From NCBI GenBank assembly GCA_021779695.1, contig JAJYAE010000186.1, forward strand, positions 1-8,608: a DNA stretch of 8,608 bases, read 5' to 3'. A program made the translations under genes and the position numbers. Within the stretch, counting starts at the first letter, position 1. Every line of letters begins with the position of its first letter. The stretch comes from Acidobacteriota bacterium. Its GTDB lineage: Bacteria > Acidobacteriota > Terriglobia > Terriglobales > Acidobacteriaceae. Shown here one piece after another: positions 1 through 6,184 of the stretch. The notes beneath the pieces were generated by a model that was given only the letters and a program-made list of their open reading frames with translations, searched no databases and was not told the origin of the DNA.

Positions 1-1
1 C

Positions 2-286
2 GAGCGTGCGGAGGTGGAGGCGTATGTGGGGCCGGTGCAGGACAGGCCGGTGTGGCCGCTGCTGCGTGCGGTGGAGGCGAGCGCAGCACAAGTGGCGGTG
101 GCCCCGGCGCAGGACCTGCTGGAACTGGGATCAGAGGCGCGCATGAATACGCCGGCGGTGCCTGCCGGCAACTGGAGTTGGCGCGCTCCGGAGGGTTGCT
201 GGACGGCGGAACTGGCTGGACGGCTGGCGGCACTGACGCAGGTGACCGACCGGGATAACGATCCGCTTGGCACGCGACAAGGATGA
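2..286 (+). CDS. malQ: 4-alpha-glucanotransferase (amylomaltase), C-terminal fragment
   Basis: This is the last 94 codons of a gene that begins outside the window; the first full codon is at base 2 and the stop is TGA at 284-286. The tail contains ARMNTPAVPAGNWSWR followed by a short helix (ELAGRLAALTQVTDR), which is the typical C-terminal signature of GH77 amylomaltases, where the NTPG/GNWSWR segment lies near the active-site cleft. MalQ is a cytoplasmic enzyme that transfers alpha-1,4-glucan segments between maltodextrins during glycogen or maltose metabolism. The catalytic acidic residues lie upstream and cannot be checked. The fragment ends ten or so residues after the conserved block, as in full-length enzymes, so the 3' end looks intact. 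It is followed by an unrelated ABC transporter on the same strand, about 100 bases downstream. Confidence 0.85.
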   Translation, partial: ERAEVEAYVGPVQDRPVWPLLRAVEASAAQVAVAPAQDLLELGSEARMNTPAVPAGNWSWRAPEGCWTAELAGRLAALTQVTDRDNDPLGTRQG

Positions 287-385
287 ACCTGCCCAGGCGA
301 GGATGATCACGGGCTGGGTGACGAGAGCATGAGTGGCACGACTGCAGTGTGCCTCGAAGGACCCTCCTTGGTATTCTTGCGGCAG

Positions 386-1183
386 ATGACGAGCGCGGCG
401 ATTGAGACCCATGGCCTGACGCGACGCTTTGGCGCACTGACGGCAGTGGATGATGTGACTCTGACGGTGGCGCCGGGGCAGTTTTTCGGTTTTCTGGGAC
501 CGAACGGAGCAGGCAAGTCGACCACAATCAAGATGCTGACGGGGCTGCTGGAACCGACGTCGGGGACGATTGGAATTCTGGGGCAACCCTTCAGCGCGCA
601 CGCGCTGGACCTGAAGCGGCAGATTGGGGTGGTGCCGGAGGGGATGGCGCTGATGGGCCGGCTGACAGCGCCGGAGTATCTGCGCTTTGTGGGCCGGATG
701 TACGGCCTGGACCGCGCGACGACGAATCAGCGCACGGAAGAGCTGCTGGAGTTCATGGATCTGGCGCAGGAGCGAAAGAAGCTGGTGACCGACTTCTCGC
801 ACGGGATGCAGAAGAAGCTGGCACTGGCGGCGGCGGTGATTCATGGGCCGAAGGTGCTTTTTCTGGACGAGCCGTTTGAAGGCGTGGATGCGATTGCGGC
901 GGGGATGCTGAAGGCTCTGCTACAGGGGATGATTCAGCGCGGCGCGACGATTTTTCTGACGACGCACGTGCTTGAAATCGTGGAACGGCTGTGCAGTCAT
1001 GTGGCGATTATTCACAAAGGGCGGCTGGTGGCGAACGGGTCGATTGAGGAACTGCGGGCGGGCGTGGCTTCTACGTTGCCCGGCGAGGAGGACAGCCGGA
1101 CGCTGACACTGGAGGAGATTTTTCTGTCGATTGTGGGAGCGCCGACGAGCGGGATGGGAGCGGAGCTGTCGTGGCTGGCGTGA
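386..1183 (+). CDS. ABC transporter ATP-binding protein (ABC-2 exporter type)
   Basis: A 265-residue cytoplasmic ATPase that should power the membrane subunit encoded next. With the first Met at base 386, the Walker A motif GPNGAGKST is at residues 38-46, a Q-loop position reads VVPE with Glu in place of Gln, the signature is the variant FSHGMQKK (about 137-144), Walker B and catalytic Glu are VLFLDEPFEGVD (about 158-169), and the H-loop His is in TTHVLE (about 192-197). The S-H-G-M signature is common in ABC-2 export ATPases. The frame also has an ATG at 329 that adds 19 residues, but family members start with a sequence like IETHGLTRRFG, so 386 fits better; neither start has a strong ribosome binding site. 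The stop overlaps the start of the permease gene, which implies a two-gene transport operon. The substrate is not evident. Confidence 0.9.
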   Translation: MTSAAIETHGLTRRFGALTAVDDVTLTVAPGQFFGFLGPNGAGKSTTIKMLTGLLEPTSGTIGILGQPFSAHALDLKRQIGVVPEGMALMGRLTAPEYLRFVGRMYGLDRATTNQRTEELLEFMDLAQERKKLVTDFSHGMQKKLALAAAVIHGPKVLFLDEPFEGVDAIAAGMLKALLQGMIQRGATIFLTTHVLEIVERLCSHVAIIHKGRLVANGSIEELRAGVASTLPGEEDSRTLTLEEIFLSIVGAPTSGMGAELSWLA

Positions 1184-2889
1184 GCGGACGCGACGGCCTG
1201 GAGTCGGGCGGAGCGAGCCCGCTGAGCCGGCTGGCGCGGGCACAGTACGCCGCGCTGCTGAAGATGCGCTGGCTGGTGCTGACGCACGGCGCGCGTTCGC
1301 TGCAAGGGCGGTTTGAGCTGAGCTCCCGTGGAGTGGGGACGCTGTTCTACGGGCTGATCGGCCTGGGCACAAGCGGAGCGCTCGGTGTGACGGCGAACCT
1401 GTTTGCGCGGCACGGTGAATGGCGGCTGGAGGGATTGCTGTTCTGGGTGGTTCTGGCGATCTGGCAATCGGTGCCGGTGGGGCTGGCGTCGTTTCAGACG
1501 CAATTTGAGATGGGCAGCCTGCTTCGGTTTCCGGTGAGCTTCTGGACCTTTTTTGTGCTGCACCTTGTGTTTGCAGTGGGGGATCTTTCGACGATTCTGG
1601 GCGGGTTGTGGTCGGCGGGGCTGCTGGTGGGAATTGTGACGGCGCGGGGAGATCTGGCGCTGTGGGCACTGGCTGCGGTGGTGCTTTTTGCGATCTTCAA
1701 TATCCTGCTGGTGCGAGTGATTCTGCTATGGCTGGATAAATGGCTTGCGCGCCGGCGGACGCGGGAGCTGATTGGCGGCTTGTTTGTGACGGTGCTTTTG
1801 AGCCTGCAGCTTCTGAATCCGGCGTTGCGGCCAGAGCGGGAGGGAAAGCCCTCGATAGCGGCTCGGCAGCATCGGCTGGTGCACTCGCGCGGGGAGCGGC
1901 TGGCCGTGGCGTCCGGGGTGGTGCTGGCGGCGCAGACGTGGCTGCCTCCGGGGCAGGCAAGTGCGGCGTTGAGTGCAGGGGCGCAGCAGAAGACATGGCG
2001 GGCGCTGGCGGGACTGGGCGGACTCTGCTTCTATGCGGCGCTGGCGGCGGGCTTGCTGGCGGTGCGACTGGGGGCGGAGTTTCGCGGCGAGAGCCTGGGT
2101 GAGGTGGAGCCGAGCGGCGAACGCGAGCGGCGCGAGGAGAGCTGGCTGCTGAGCGGCGGCGGCCCGATGGCGGCGGTGATGGAGAAAGAGCTGCGGACGA
2201 TGGTGCGATCAATGCCGCTTTTGTATGCGGTTGGCGCGCCGCTGTTCATGGTGATTGTGCTGAGCAACCTGTTCTGGAGCAATGCGTCCGGCGTGTGGAA
2301 GCAATCGGGATTTGCGCTGCCGGGGTGCCTGGCGTATGCGCTGATGGGCGTGTCGCAACTGCTGTACAACACGATGGGGAGCGATGGGACGGGAGTGCGC
2401 ATCATTTTCCTGTCGCCGACGCCGGTCCGGACCGTGATTCTGGCGAAGAATCTGTTTCATGGGTTGACGTTTGCGGTGGTGGCAGGGGCGGCGTGGGTGC
2501 TGACGAGCCTGCGAACGGGCTGGCCGAACCAGGTGATGGCTGCGGCGACGGTGGCTTGGCTGCTGTTTGCGCTGCCGGCGAGCCTGACGATCGGGAATGT
2601 GTTTTCTCTGGTGATGCCGCACCGGATTCACCTGGGGAAGCTGGCGCGACAGCGGGGCTCGGCGGCGAGCTCGCTGATAAGCCTGTTTGTGCAGGTCCTG
2701 TTGCTGGCGGTGGCGGCGACGGTCTTCTGGCTTAGCGCGCGGGCGGGGAAGCTGTGGCTGGCGGCGCCGGTGTTTCTGGCGCTGGCGGTGGTGGCGACCT
2801 TTATGTGGTTTCGGGTGTTTGGCCAACTGGAGACGATGGCGGGCCAGCGTAAGGATCTGTTGATCTCAACCCTCTCGAAGACAGATTGA
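1171..2889 (+). CDS. ABC-2 type exporter, large membrane subunit
   Basis: A 572-residue polytopic membrane protein, the likely partner of the preceding ATPase. Hydrophobic segments lie near residues 56-75, 88-108, 124-156, 164-187, 201-216, 280-299, 348-368, 380-398, 430-447, 455-478, 501-522 and 527-547, giving roughly two halves around a charged cytoplasmic loop (about 305-345). A conserved-looking block in the second half, YNTMGSDGTGVRIIFLSPTP with KNLF soon after (about 399-428), is typical of this large-permease type, as is the MEKELRTMVR stretch (337-346). The GTG start at 1171 has GGAG five bases upstream and overlaps the ATPase gene by 13 bases; a second GTG at 1180 would give a 4-base GTGA overlap. 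Both imply translational coupling. The cargo cannot be deduced from sequence. Confidence 0.85.
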   Translation: MAGVSGRDGLESGGASPLSRLARAQYAALLKMRWLVLTHGARSLQGRFELSSRGVGTLFYGLIGLGTSGALGVTANLFARHGEWRLEGLLFWVVLAIWQSVPVGLASFQTQFEMGSLLRFPVSFWTFFVLHLVFAVGDLSTILGGLWSAGLLVGIVTARGDLALWALAAVVLFAIFNILLVRVILLWLDKWLARRRTRELIGGLFVTVLLSLQLLNPALRPEREGKPSIAARQHRLVHSRGERLAVASGVVLAAQTWLPPGQASAALSAGAQQKTWRALAGLGGLCFYAALAAGLLAVRLGAEFRGESLGEVEPSGERERREESWLLSGGGPMAAVMEKELRTMVRSMPLLYAVGAPLFMVIVLSNLFWSNASGVWKQSGFALPGCLAYALMGVSQLLYNTMGSDGTGVRIIFLSPTPVRTVILAKNLFHGLTFAVVAGAAWVLTSLRTGWPNQVMAAATVAWLLFALPASLTIGNVFSLVMPHRIHLGKLARQRGSAASSLISLFVQVLLLAVAATVFWLSARAGKLWLAAPVFLALAVVATFMWFRVFGQLETMAGQRKDLLISTLSKTD

Positions 2890-2898
2890 GAGCGTAGC

Positions 2899-4056
2899 TC
2901 AGCGGGCGGAGCGGTCGCGCAGGATGCGGAGCGGCCGAACGATGAGATAGAGGGGTTCGAGCCAGCTCGGCAGACGGAGAAAGGCACGATCACGCTCATT
3001 GGGACGGAGAAAGTCCAGAGAGAAGATGAGACGGCGGCGATCGGCGGCATCGAGGAGCAGGACGTTGTACGGGATGCGTCCGGGGGGCGCGCTGCCGGGA
3101 GAGTGGAAGAGGTTTTCCTGAATGTGGCGGGCGAGGCGGACGGCGACCGTGTCGCGCTCCAAAGCGGCCAGGACCTGCGGGGGAATGACGGAGCCAGCGA
3201 AGTGTCGAGCCAGGAGCACGCCGAGGGTAAGCGGGCGGCCGAGGCCCTGGCGGCGGGCTTCAGCGAGGACGCGGGCCCAGTCGAGGGCGGGCGTGGCGGC
3301 GAGGAGAAAGGCGACGTCGAGGATCCAGATGAGCCGCGACCAGATGTGCTTGCTCGCGTGCATGCAGAGGACGAGGAGCTTAGACTCCGGGTCTAAATCC
3401 GGGACCGATGCGCCGGAGAGCAGAGCGGTGGCCCGGCGCGGCCAAGCCCAGTCGAGTCCAAGGACGCGGGTGTAACGGGGCTGGGTGAGCTCGAGGCGCC
3501 AGCGCAACTCGAGGATGATGCCGTCGGAAGGGCGCTCGAAGTGATATTCAAAGTAGTTTTCTGCCTCGGGTGAGCCGTCCTGAAGGATGGGAGTCTTGAG
3601 ATCGTAGCCGGAATTGAGCAAGAGAGCGGTGGCTGGCAGGAGACTTTCAAACCGGATGAGGATGTCGAGGTCACCAGCGGGCCGGAGGGCCGGATCGCCG
3701 TACGCAACGGCGGCGAGCACGACGCCCTTGAAGGGAATGGCCTGGATGTTGTGCTTCTGGAAGAGCGCAAGAATGCGCAATAACTCCGCGGTATTGGAAA
3801 TGGACTGAATGGTGTTGCGGGTGATTGCGGCCTGCCATTGGGGAGCGATGGAAGGCGGAATGGAGATGCCATCCAGAGAAAGACGGTGATGGAGGAGAGG
3901 CAGGACGCCGTGCCGGCAGGCGAGCTGAAAGAGCGCATCCCAGTTGCGGATGGAGTCGGCAAGAGGCTGCAATGAGCCGGGGATGGGATCGGCGGGATGA
4001 GCGATGGCCTTCAGAAGATTGCAGGCATTGTCGTCAATGGTGAACAGAGTGGCCAC
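2899..4056 (-). CDS. Nucleotidyltransferase family protein (NTP_transf_5-like)
   Basis: A protein of about 385 residues resembling the uncharacterised nucleotidyltransferase family PF14907. Using the GTG at 4056 as residue 1, an N-terminal helical part with WDALFQLACRHGVLPLLHHR (39-58) is followed by the nucleotidyltransferase core: PFKG (108-111), YGDPALRP (119-126) and GDLDIL (128-133), whose two Asp residues would bind metal. LELRWRL (182-188) supplies a third acidic position, and a later helix holds CMHASKHIWSRLIWILDVA (231-249). Family members sit beside HPr-kinase-like and PqqD-like genes in some lasso-peptide and polysaccharide loci, and the same two gene types lie just upstream here on the opposite strand. 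The substrate is unknown. The start is uncertain: the frame is open to a GTG at 4314, but the extra 86 residues are Arg-rich and look non-coding, and no good ribosome binding site marks any start. The gene converges with the permease gene, 9 bases apart. Confidence 0.8.
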   Translation of the reverse strand: MATLFTIDDNACNLLKAIAHPADPIPGSLQPLADSIRNWDALFQLACRHGVLPLLHHRLSLDGISIPPSIAPQWQAAITRNTIQSISNTAELLRILALFQKHNIQAIPFKGVVLAAVAYGDPALRPAGDLDILIRFESLLPATALLLNSGYDLKTPILQDGSPEAENYFEYHFERPSDGIILELRWRLELTQPRYTRVLGLDWAWPRRATALLSGASVPDLDPESKLLVLCMHASKHIWSRLIWILDVAFLLAATPALDWARVLAEARRQGLGRPLTLGVLLARHFAGSVIPPQVLAALERDTVAVRLARHIQENLFHSPGSAPPGRIPYNVLLLDAADRRRLIFSLDFLRPNERDRAFLRLPSWLEPLYLIVRPLRILRDRSAR

Positions 4057-4484
4057 TCCTGGAGGCAATGCTGTGGTGAACCGCAGGGATAACAGAGAAC
4101 CTCTGTGGACCCTGCGCCGCAACGGACGGCGTGCTGTGGCGGCCTGGAGATGATGCCTGCGTTTGCCGCGCAATAGATCAGCCGAAAGGAATCGCTGAGC
4201 CGTCTGGAATGGGTCCAGTATACCCGCGCAGTGAAAAGGACGATGTGCCCCAAAGGCGGTAGGGATGGAGGGAGATTGGCGCGATGAGAAAGACTTGATG
4301 AAGTTGATTCCCACAGCGGGGACGGGCAGGACGCATTCGATTGGGGCGGCAGGGCGCAGGCATGAAGGATGAGGCGCAGGCGTTGCAAACGCTGACGGTT
4401 ACGGGGAGAATCTAGCGCTTAAGTACCCTTCCGCGGCTGTTACCAGAGGGCTTGAATGTATTACTAAATAATTGAAAATTATAG

Positions 4485-4511
4485 GTATCCGAGCCACCAA
4501 GGCTCGGGTAT
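4485..4511 (+). promoter_or_regulatory. Inverted repeat / hairpin upstream of PqqD-like gene
   Basis: The arms GTATCCGAGCC (4485-4495) and GGCTCGGGTAT (4501-4511) pair over 11 positions (nine Watson-Crick, two G-U in RNA) around the 5-base loop ACCAA. No T-run follows on the plus strand, so it is not a standard terminator in that direction. It ends inside a TATACT element (4509-4514) that could be the -10 box of the downstream gene, with transcription starting near 4521. If so, the dyad lies in the core promoter and would suit a repressor-binding operator. It could instead be an RNA hairpin in the 5' leader if transcription begins further upstream. The function is inferred; the dyad is directly visible. 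Confidence 0.5.
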
Positions 4512-4558
4512 ACTTCACCCGTATTGTTGTTTCAAGAGTTAGAGTAGATCGTCACAAA

Positions 4559-4563
4559 AGGAG
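4559..4563 (+). promoter_or_regulatory. Ribosome binding site of PqqD-like gene
   Basis: AGGAG within AAAAGGAGAG lies 8 bases before the ATG at 4572. It is the clearest ribosome binding site among the plus-strand genes here and fixes the start of the PqqD-like protein. Confidence 0.75.
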
Positions 4564-4571
4564 AGCAGATC

Positions 4572-5024
4572 ATGCAGGTAGAGCGTGCCAATCGTAGTGA
4601 TCTGGTGGTCAATGCGCTGCCAGATGGTTCCAAGGTGATTGTGGACGCGAAGAGCGACAAGGTCTTCGCACTGAATGCGACCGCAGGTGCAGCATGGGAT
4701 GCCTGTAGCGGCGCGACAACTCTGACGGAAGTGACCGCGAGCATGCGGCATACGCTGAAAGCGGATGTGAGCGAGGATCTGGCAGAGCAGGCGATCATGA
4801 GCCTGCAGGAACAGAACCTGGTGATCGCCGCAGGCGCCTCGGCCGGGACCTCCCGCCGCCAGGTGCTGGCGACGTTGGGCGCGATTGCCCTGCCGCTGGT
4901 GGTATCGATGACGATGTCGGACCAGAAGGCGTACGCAGGGAGCGCGAACTCGATGGAGCCCACTTCGCCTGACTTCACCCGACCCACTGCAGTCATCACA
5001 AGGACTGACGGGCCAAGCTACTAA
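4572..5024 (+). CDS. PqqD-like domain protein with internal Tat-type signal and short exported tail
   Basis: This 150-residue protein has an unusual order of parts. Residues about 17-85 resemble a PqqD-like fold (PF05402), with the hallmark FALNATAGAAWDACSG (32-47) and a C-terminal helix ending in SLQEQNLV (77-84); such domains bind precursor peptides and present them to modifying enzymes. A linker leads to SRRQVL (94-99), a twin-arginine-like motif, then a hydrophobic stretch (about 98-114) and AYA (120-122), a plausible signal-peptidase site. Only 28 residues follow, ending in DGPSY. Read literally, this is a cytoplasmic carrier domain joined to a signal and a small exported peptide; the segment could also be a plain membrane anchor. 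The start has a strong ribosome binding site. The C-terminus may be altered by a frameshift, because the +1 frame stays open to 5157 (see findings). The nearby HPr-kinase-like and nucleotidyltransferase genes suggest a shared peptide-modification role, which is inference. Confidence 0.75.
   Translation: MQVERANRSDLVVNALPDGSKVIVDAKSDKVFALNATAGAAWDACSGATTLTEVTASMRHTLKADVSEDLAEQAIMSLQEQNLVIAAGASAGTSRRQVLATLGAIALPLVVSMTMSDQKAYAGSANSMEPTSPDFTRPTAVITRTDGPSY
4962..4983 (+). repeat. Imperfect 10-base tandem duplication in PqqD-like gene
   Basis: ACTTCGCCTGAC (4962-4973) is followed, with a 2-base overlap, by ACTTCACCCGAC (4972-4983). They match at 10 of 12 positions with a repeat unit of 10 bases. 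Ten is not a multiple of three, so gain of one unit shifts the reading frame. As a consequence both frames encode TSPD here. Removing one unit joins the upstream frame to the open frame that runs to the TAA at 5155-5157. Confidence 0.55.
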
Positions 5025-5157
5025 GACTGGCGGCTCAACAGTTGTCGTGGGCAAGAAGCGCCTGAACCAGGGCGCTCAGGGTTCTGGACTGGCATCAGCC
5101 TGGAGTGCGTATGGCACGGAACGCAGTCCATTGATCTTCTCTCCACCACGGGTGTAA
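5025..5157 (+). pseudogene. Possible out-of-frame 3' part of the PqqD-like gene
   Basis: The +1 frame relative to the gene ending at 5024 is open from 4912 to a TAA at 5155-5157. Past the annotated stop it encodes a peptide including TGGSTVVVGKKRLNQGAQGS and GLASAWSAYGTERSP, with protein-like composition and mainly G/C third positions. No ATG and no ribosome binding site precede it; the only in-frame start-like codon is a GTG at 5047. It is therefore better explained as a displaced C-terminal end of the upstream gene than as a separate gene. It stops 21 bases before a terminator stem. It could still be non-coding trailer sequence. Confidence 0.35.
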
Positions 5158-5178
5158 TTAGAGATTGTGAGGTGTGGA

Positions 5179-5213
5179 ATGGCGGCCTGACGAGGGCCGC
5201 CATTCTTCTTTTG
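5179..5213 (+). terminator. Rho-independent terminator after PqqD-like gene
   Basis: The arms AATGGCGGCC (5179-5188) and GGCCGCCATT (5196-5205) form a perfect 10-base-pair stem around a 7-base loop, followed by CTTCTTTT (5206-5213). The stem strength and T-rich tail are those of an intrinsic terminator on the plus strand. It separates the PqqD-like gene from the kinase-like gene, so the latter probably has its own promoter or depends on read-through. Confidence 0.85.
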
Positions 5214-5238
5214 GGAGAAGCTTTGCGCGATTCCCCCT

Positions 5239-6063
5239 ATGATGAAGACTATGCCTGAGCCAGCGGTATTGAGGATCTGCGCCTACGGGTGCAACTTGCA
5301 GATTGAGAGTTCATTGGCACGCATTGTGGATGCGGCGAACTGCTATGTGCTTCCGACCATGCCCCGCGTGCGCTCATTTAATGGACCCATGCATGGAGCG
5401 GCACGCATTGAAGCGGTAGAGGGCGGGCTGCGACTGGAGGCGGAAGGCACGGCGCCGCTGGTGGTGCCTGACGAGCGCAGGCTGATGCAGTACCTGATCC
5501 GGGTGCTGGATGATGCGGTCATTCAGAATCTGCGCGGGATGTATGCGGTGCATGCGGGCACGGTGGCTTGGCGCGGGGGTGCGATTCTGCTTCCGGGGCT
5601 CTCGCATGCGGGCAAGTCGTCGCTGGTGGCGGAACTGCTGCGGCGGGGAGCGACATACTACTCCGATGAGTACGCGATGATTGACGAGACAGGGCGAGTG
5701 CATCCGTATCCGCGGCCGGTGCTGCTGCGCAATGGCGGGCTGCACCAGGAGCCGGTGCTGCCGGTGGAGCTGAACGCGCCCGTGGGACGGGATCCCGTGC
5801 CGATGCGATGGGTCTTTGCCGTGTTGTACAACCCCGAGGGTGGCTGGCGGGTTGCGCCCATGGAGCAGAGCGAGACTGTTTTTGCGCTGCTGAAGAACAC
5901 GCCGCATGTGCTGGAGGAATCGCCGGAGATGCTGCGATTCTTTCATCAAGCCGTGCTGGGAGCGCGGGGGTTCACGGGAGAACGTGGCGAGGCGGGCGAG
6001 GCGGCCGAGAAGATTCTGGCGCTGGTGGATGCGGTGGAACTGGGCGGCGGCGCGGAAGGCTGA
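5239..6063 (+). CDS. HPr kinase-related P-loop protein
   Basis: A 274-residue cytoplasmic protein related to the C-terminal kinase domain of HPr kinase/phosphorylase. The order is an N-terminal beta-rich part (about 10-75), a helix (RRLMQYLIRVLDDAVIQ, 80-96), YAVHAGTVAWRGGAILLPG (102-120) leading into the P-loop GLSHAGKSS (120-128), then YYSDEYAMID (140-149) at the position of the HprK acidic motif. The loop matches GxSxxGKS, but the double-Asp catalytic motif of true HprK appears here as SDE. There is no separate HprK N-terminal domain, and no HPr-like gene is seen. Such short relatives phosphorylate peptide C-termini in some lasso-peptide clusters and occur with PqqD-like proteins elsewhere, so the neighbouring PqqD-like gene product is the natural candidate partner; this is inferred. 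The start is uncertain among ATGs at 5239, 5242 and 5251, none with a close ribosome binding site; the nearest purine-rich stretch, GGGAGAAG, is 17 bases before 5239. Confidence 0.8.
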   Translation: MMKTMPEPAVLRICAYGCNLQIESSLARIVDAANCYVLPTMPRVRSFNGPMHGAARIEAVEGGLRLEAEGTAPLVVPDERRLMQYLIRVLDDAVIQNLRGMYAVHAGTVAWRGGAILLPGLSHAGKSSLVAELLRRGATYYSDEYAMIDETGRVHPYPRPVLLRNGGLHQEPVLPVELNAPVGRDPVPMRWVFAVLYNPEGGWRVAPMEQSETVFALLKNTPHVLEESPEMLRFFHQAVLGARGFTGERGEAGEAAEKILALVDAVELGGGAEG

Positions 6064-6184
6064 CGGGCGCGATGGGTGGAGCACGCCGCGTGGTGCTGTG
6101 CAGGGCCGGTTGCTGCAAAGGGACAATGAGGATGGATGCCGCTTCGGAGCTGGATGGCTGCGGCGGGCTGTCTTGCGCTTCAGA

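Larger units (their letters stand above)
4057..4571. other. Divergent intergenic region between nucleotidyltransferase and PqqD-like gene
   Basis: This 515-base stretch holds no gene I can support. Two minus-strand frames stay open across its first 250-330 bases, one of them continuous with the nucleotidyltransferase, but their translations are rich in Arg, Pro and Ser and look like shadows of GC-rich DNA. From about 4450 the sequence turns AT-rich, as expected for a promoter region. A perfect TATAAT occurs on the minus strand (4478-4483) without a convincing -35 partner, and a TATACT occurs on the plus strand (4509-4514). Both flank or overlap the inverted repeat listed separately, so this is the likely control region for the two divergent genes. 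Confidence 0.5.

Noticed and set aside
1697..2212. Minus-strand open frame inside the permease gene
   Set aside because: Pro/Ala/Ser-rich shadow antisense to a clearly membrane-spanning protein.
4011..4388. Minus-strand open frame of 125 codons overlapping the nucleotidyltransferase 5' region
   Set aside because: Its composition is rich in Cys, Pro and Ser with no recognisable motif, and it overlaps another open frame; it is most likely a shadow.
2890..6063. Complete lasso-peptide biosynthetic cluster
   Set aside because: No asparagine-synthetase-like cyclase, no transglutaminase-like leader protease and no typical lasso precursor are present in the window; only accessory-type genes are.
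6064..6184. Possible bidirectional terminator between the kinase-like gene and the lipoprotein gene
   Set aside because: Only a short GCCGC/GCGGC pairing with a long loop and no T-run was found.
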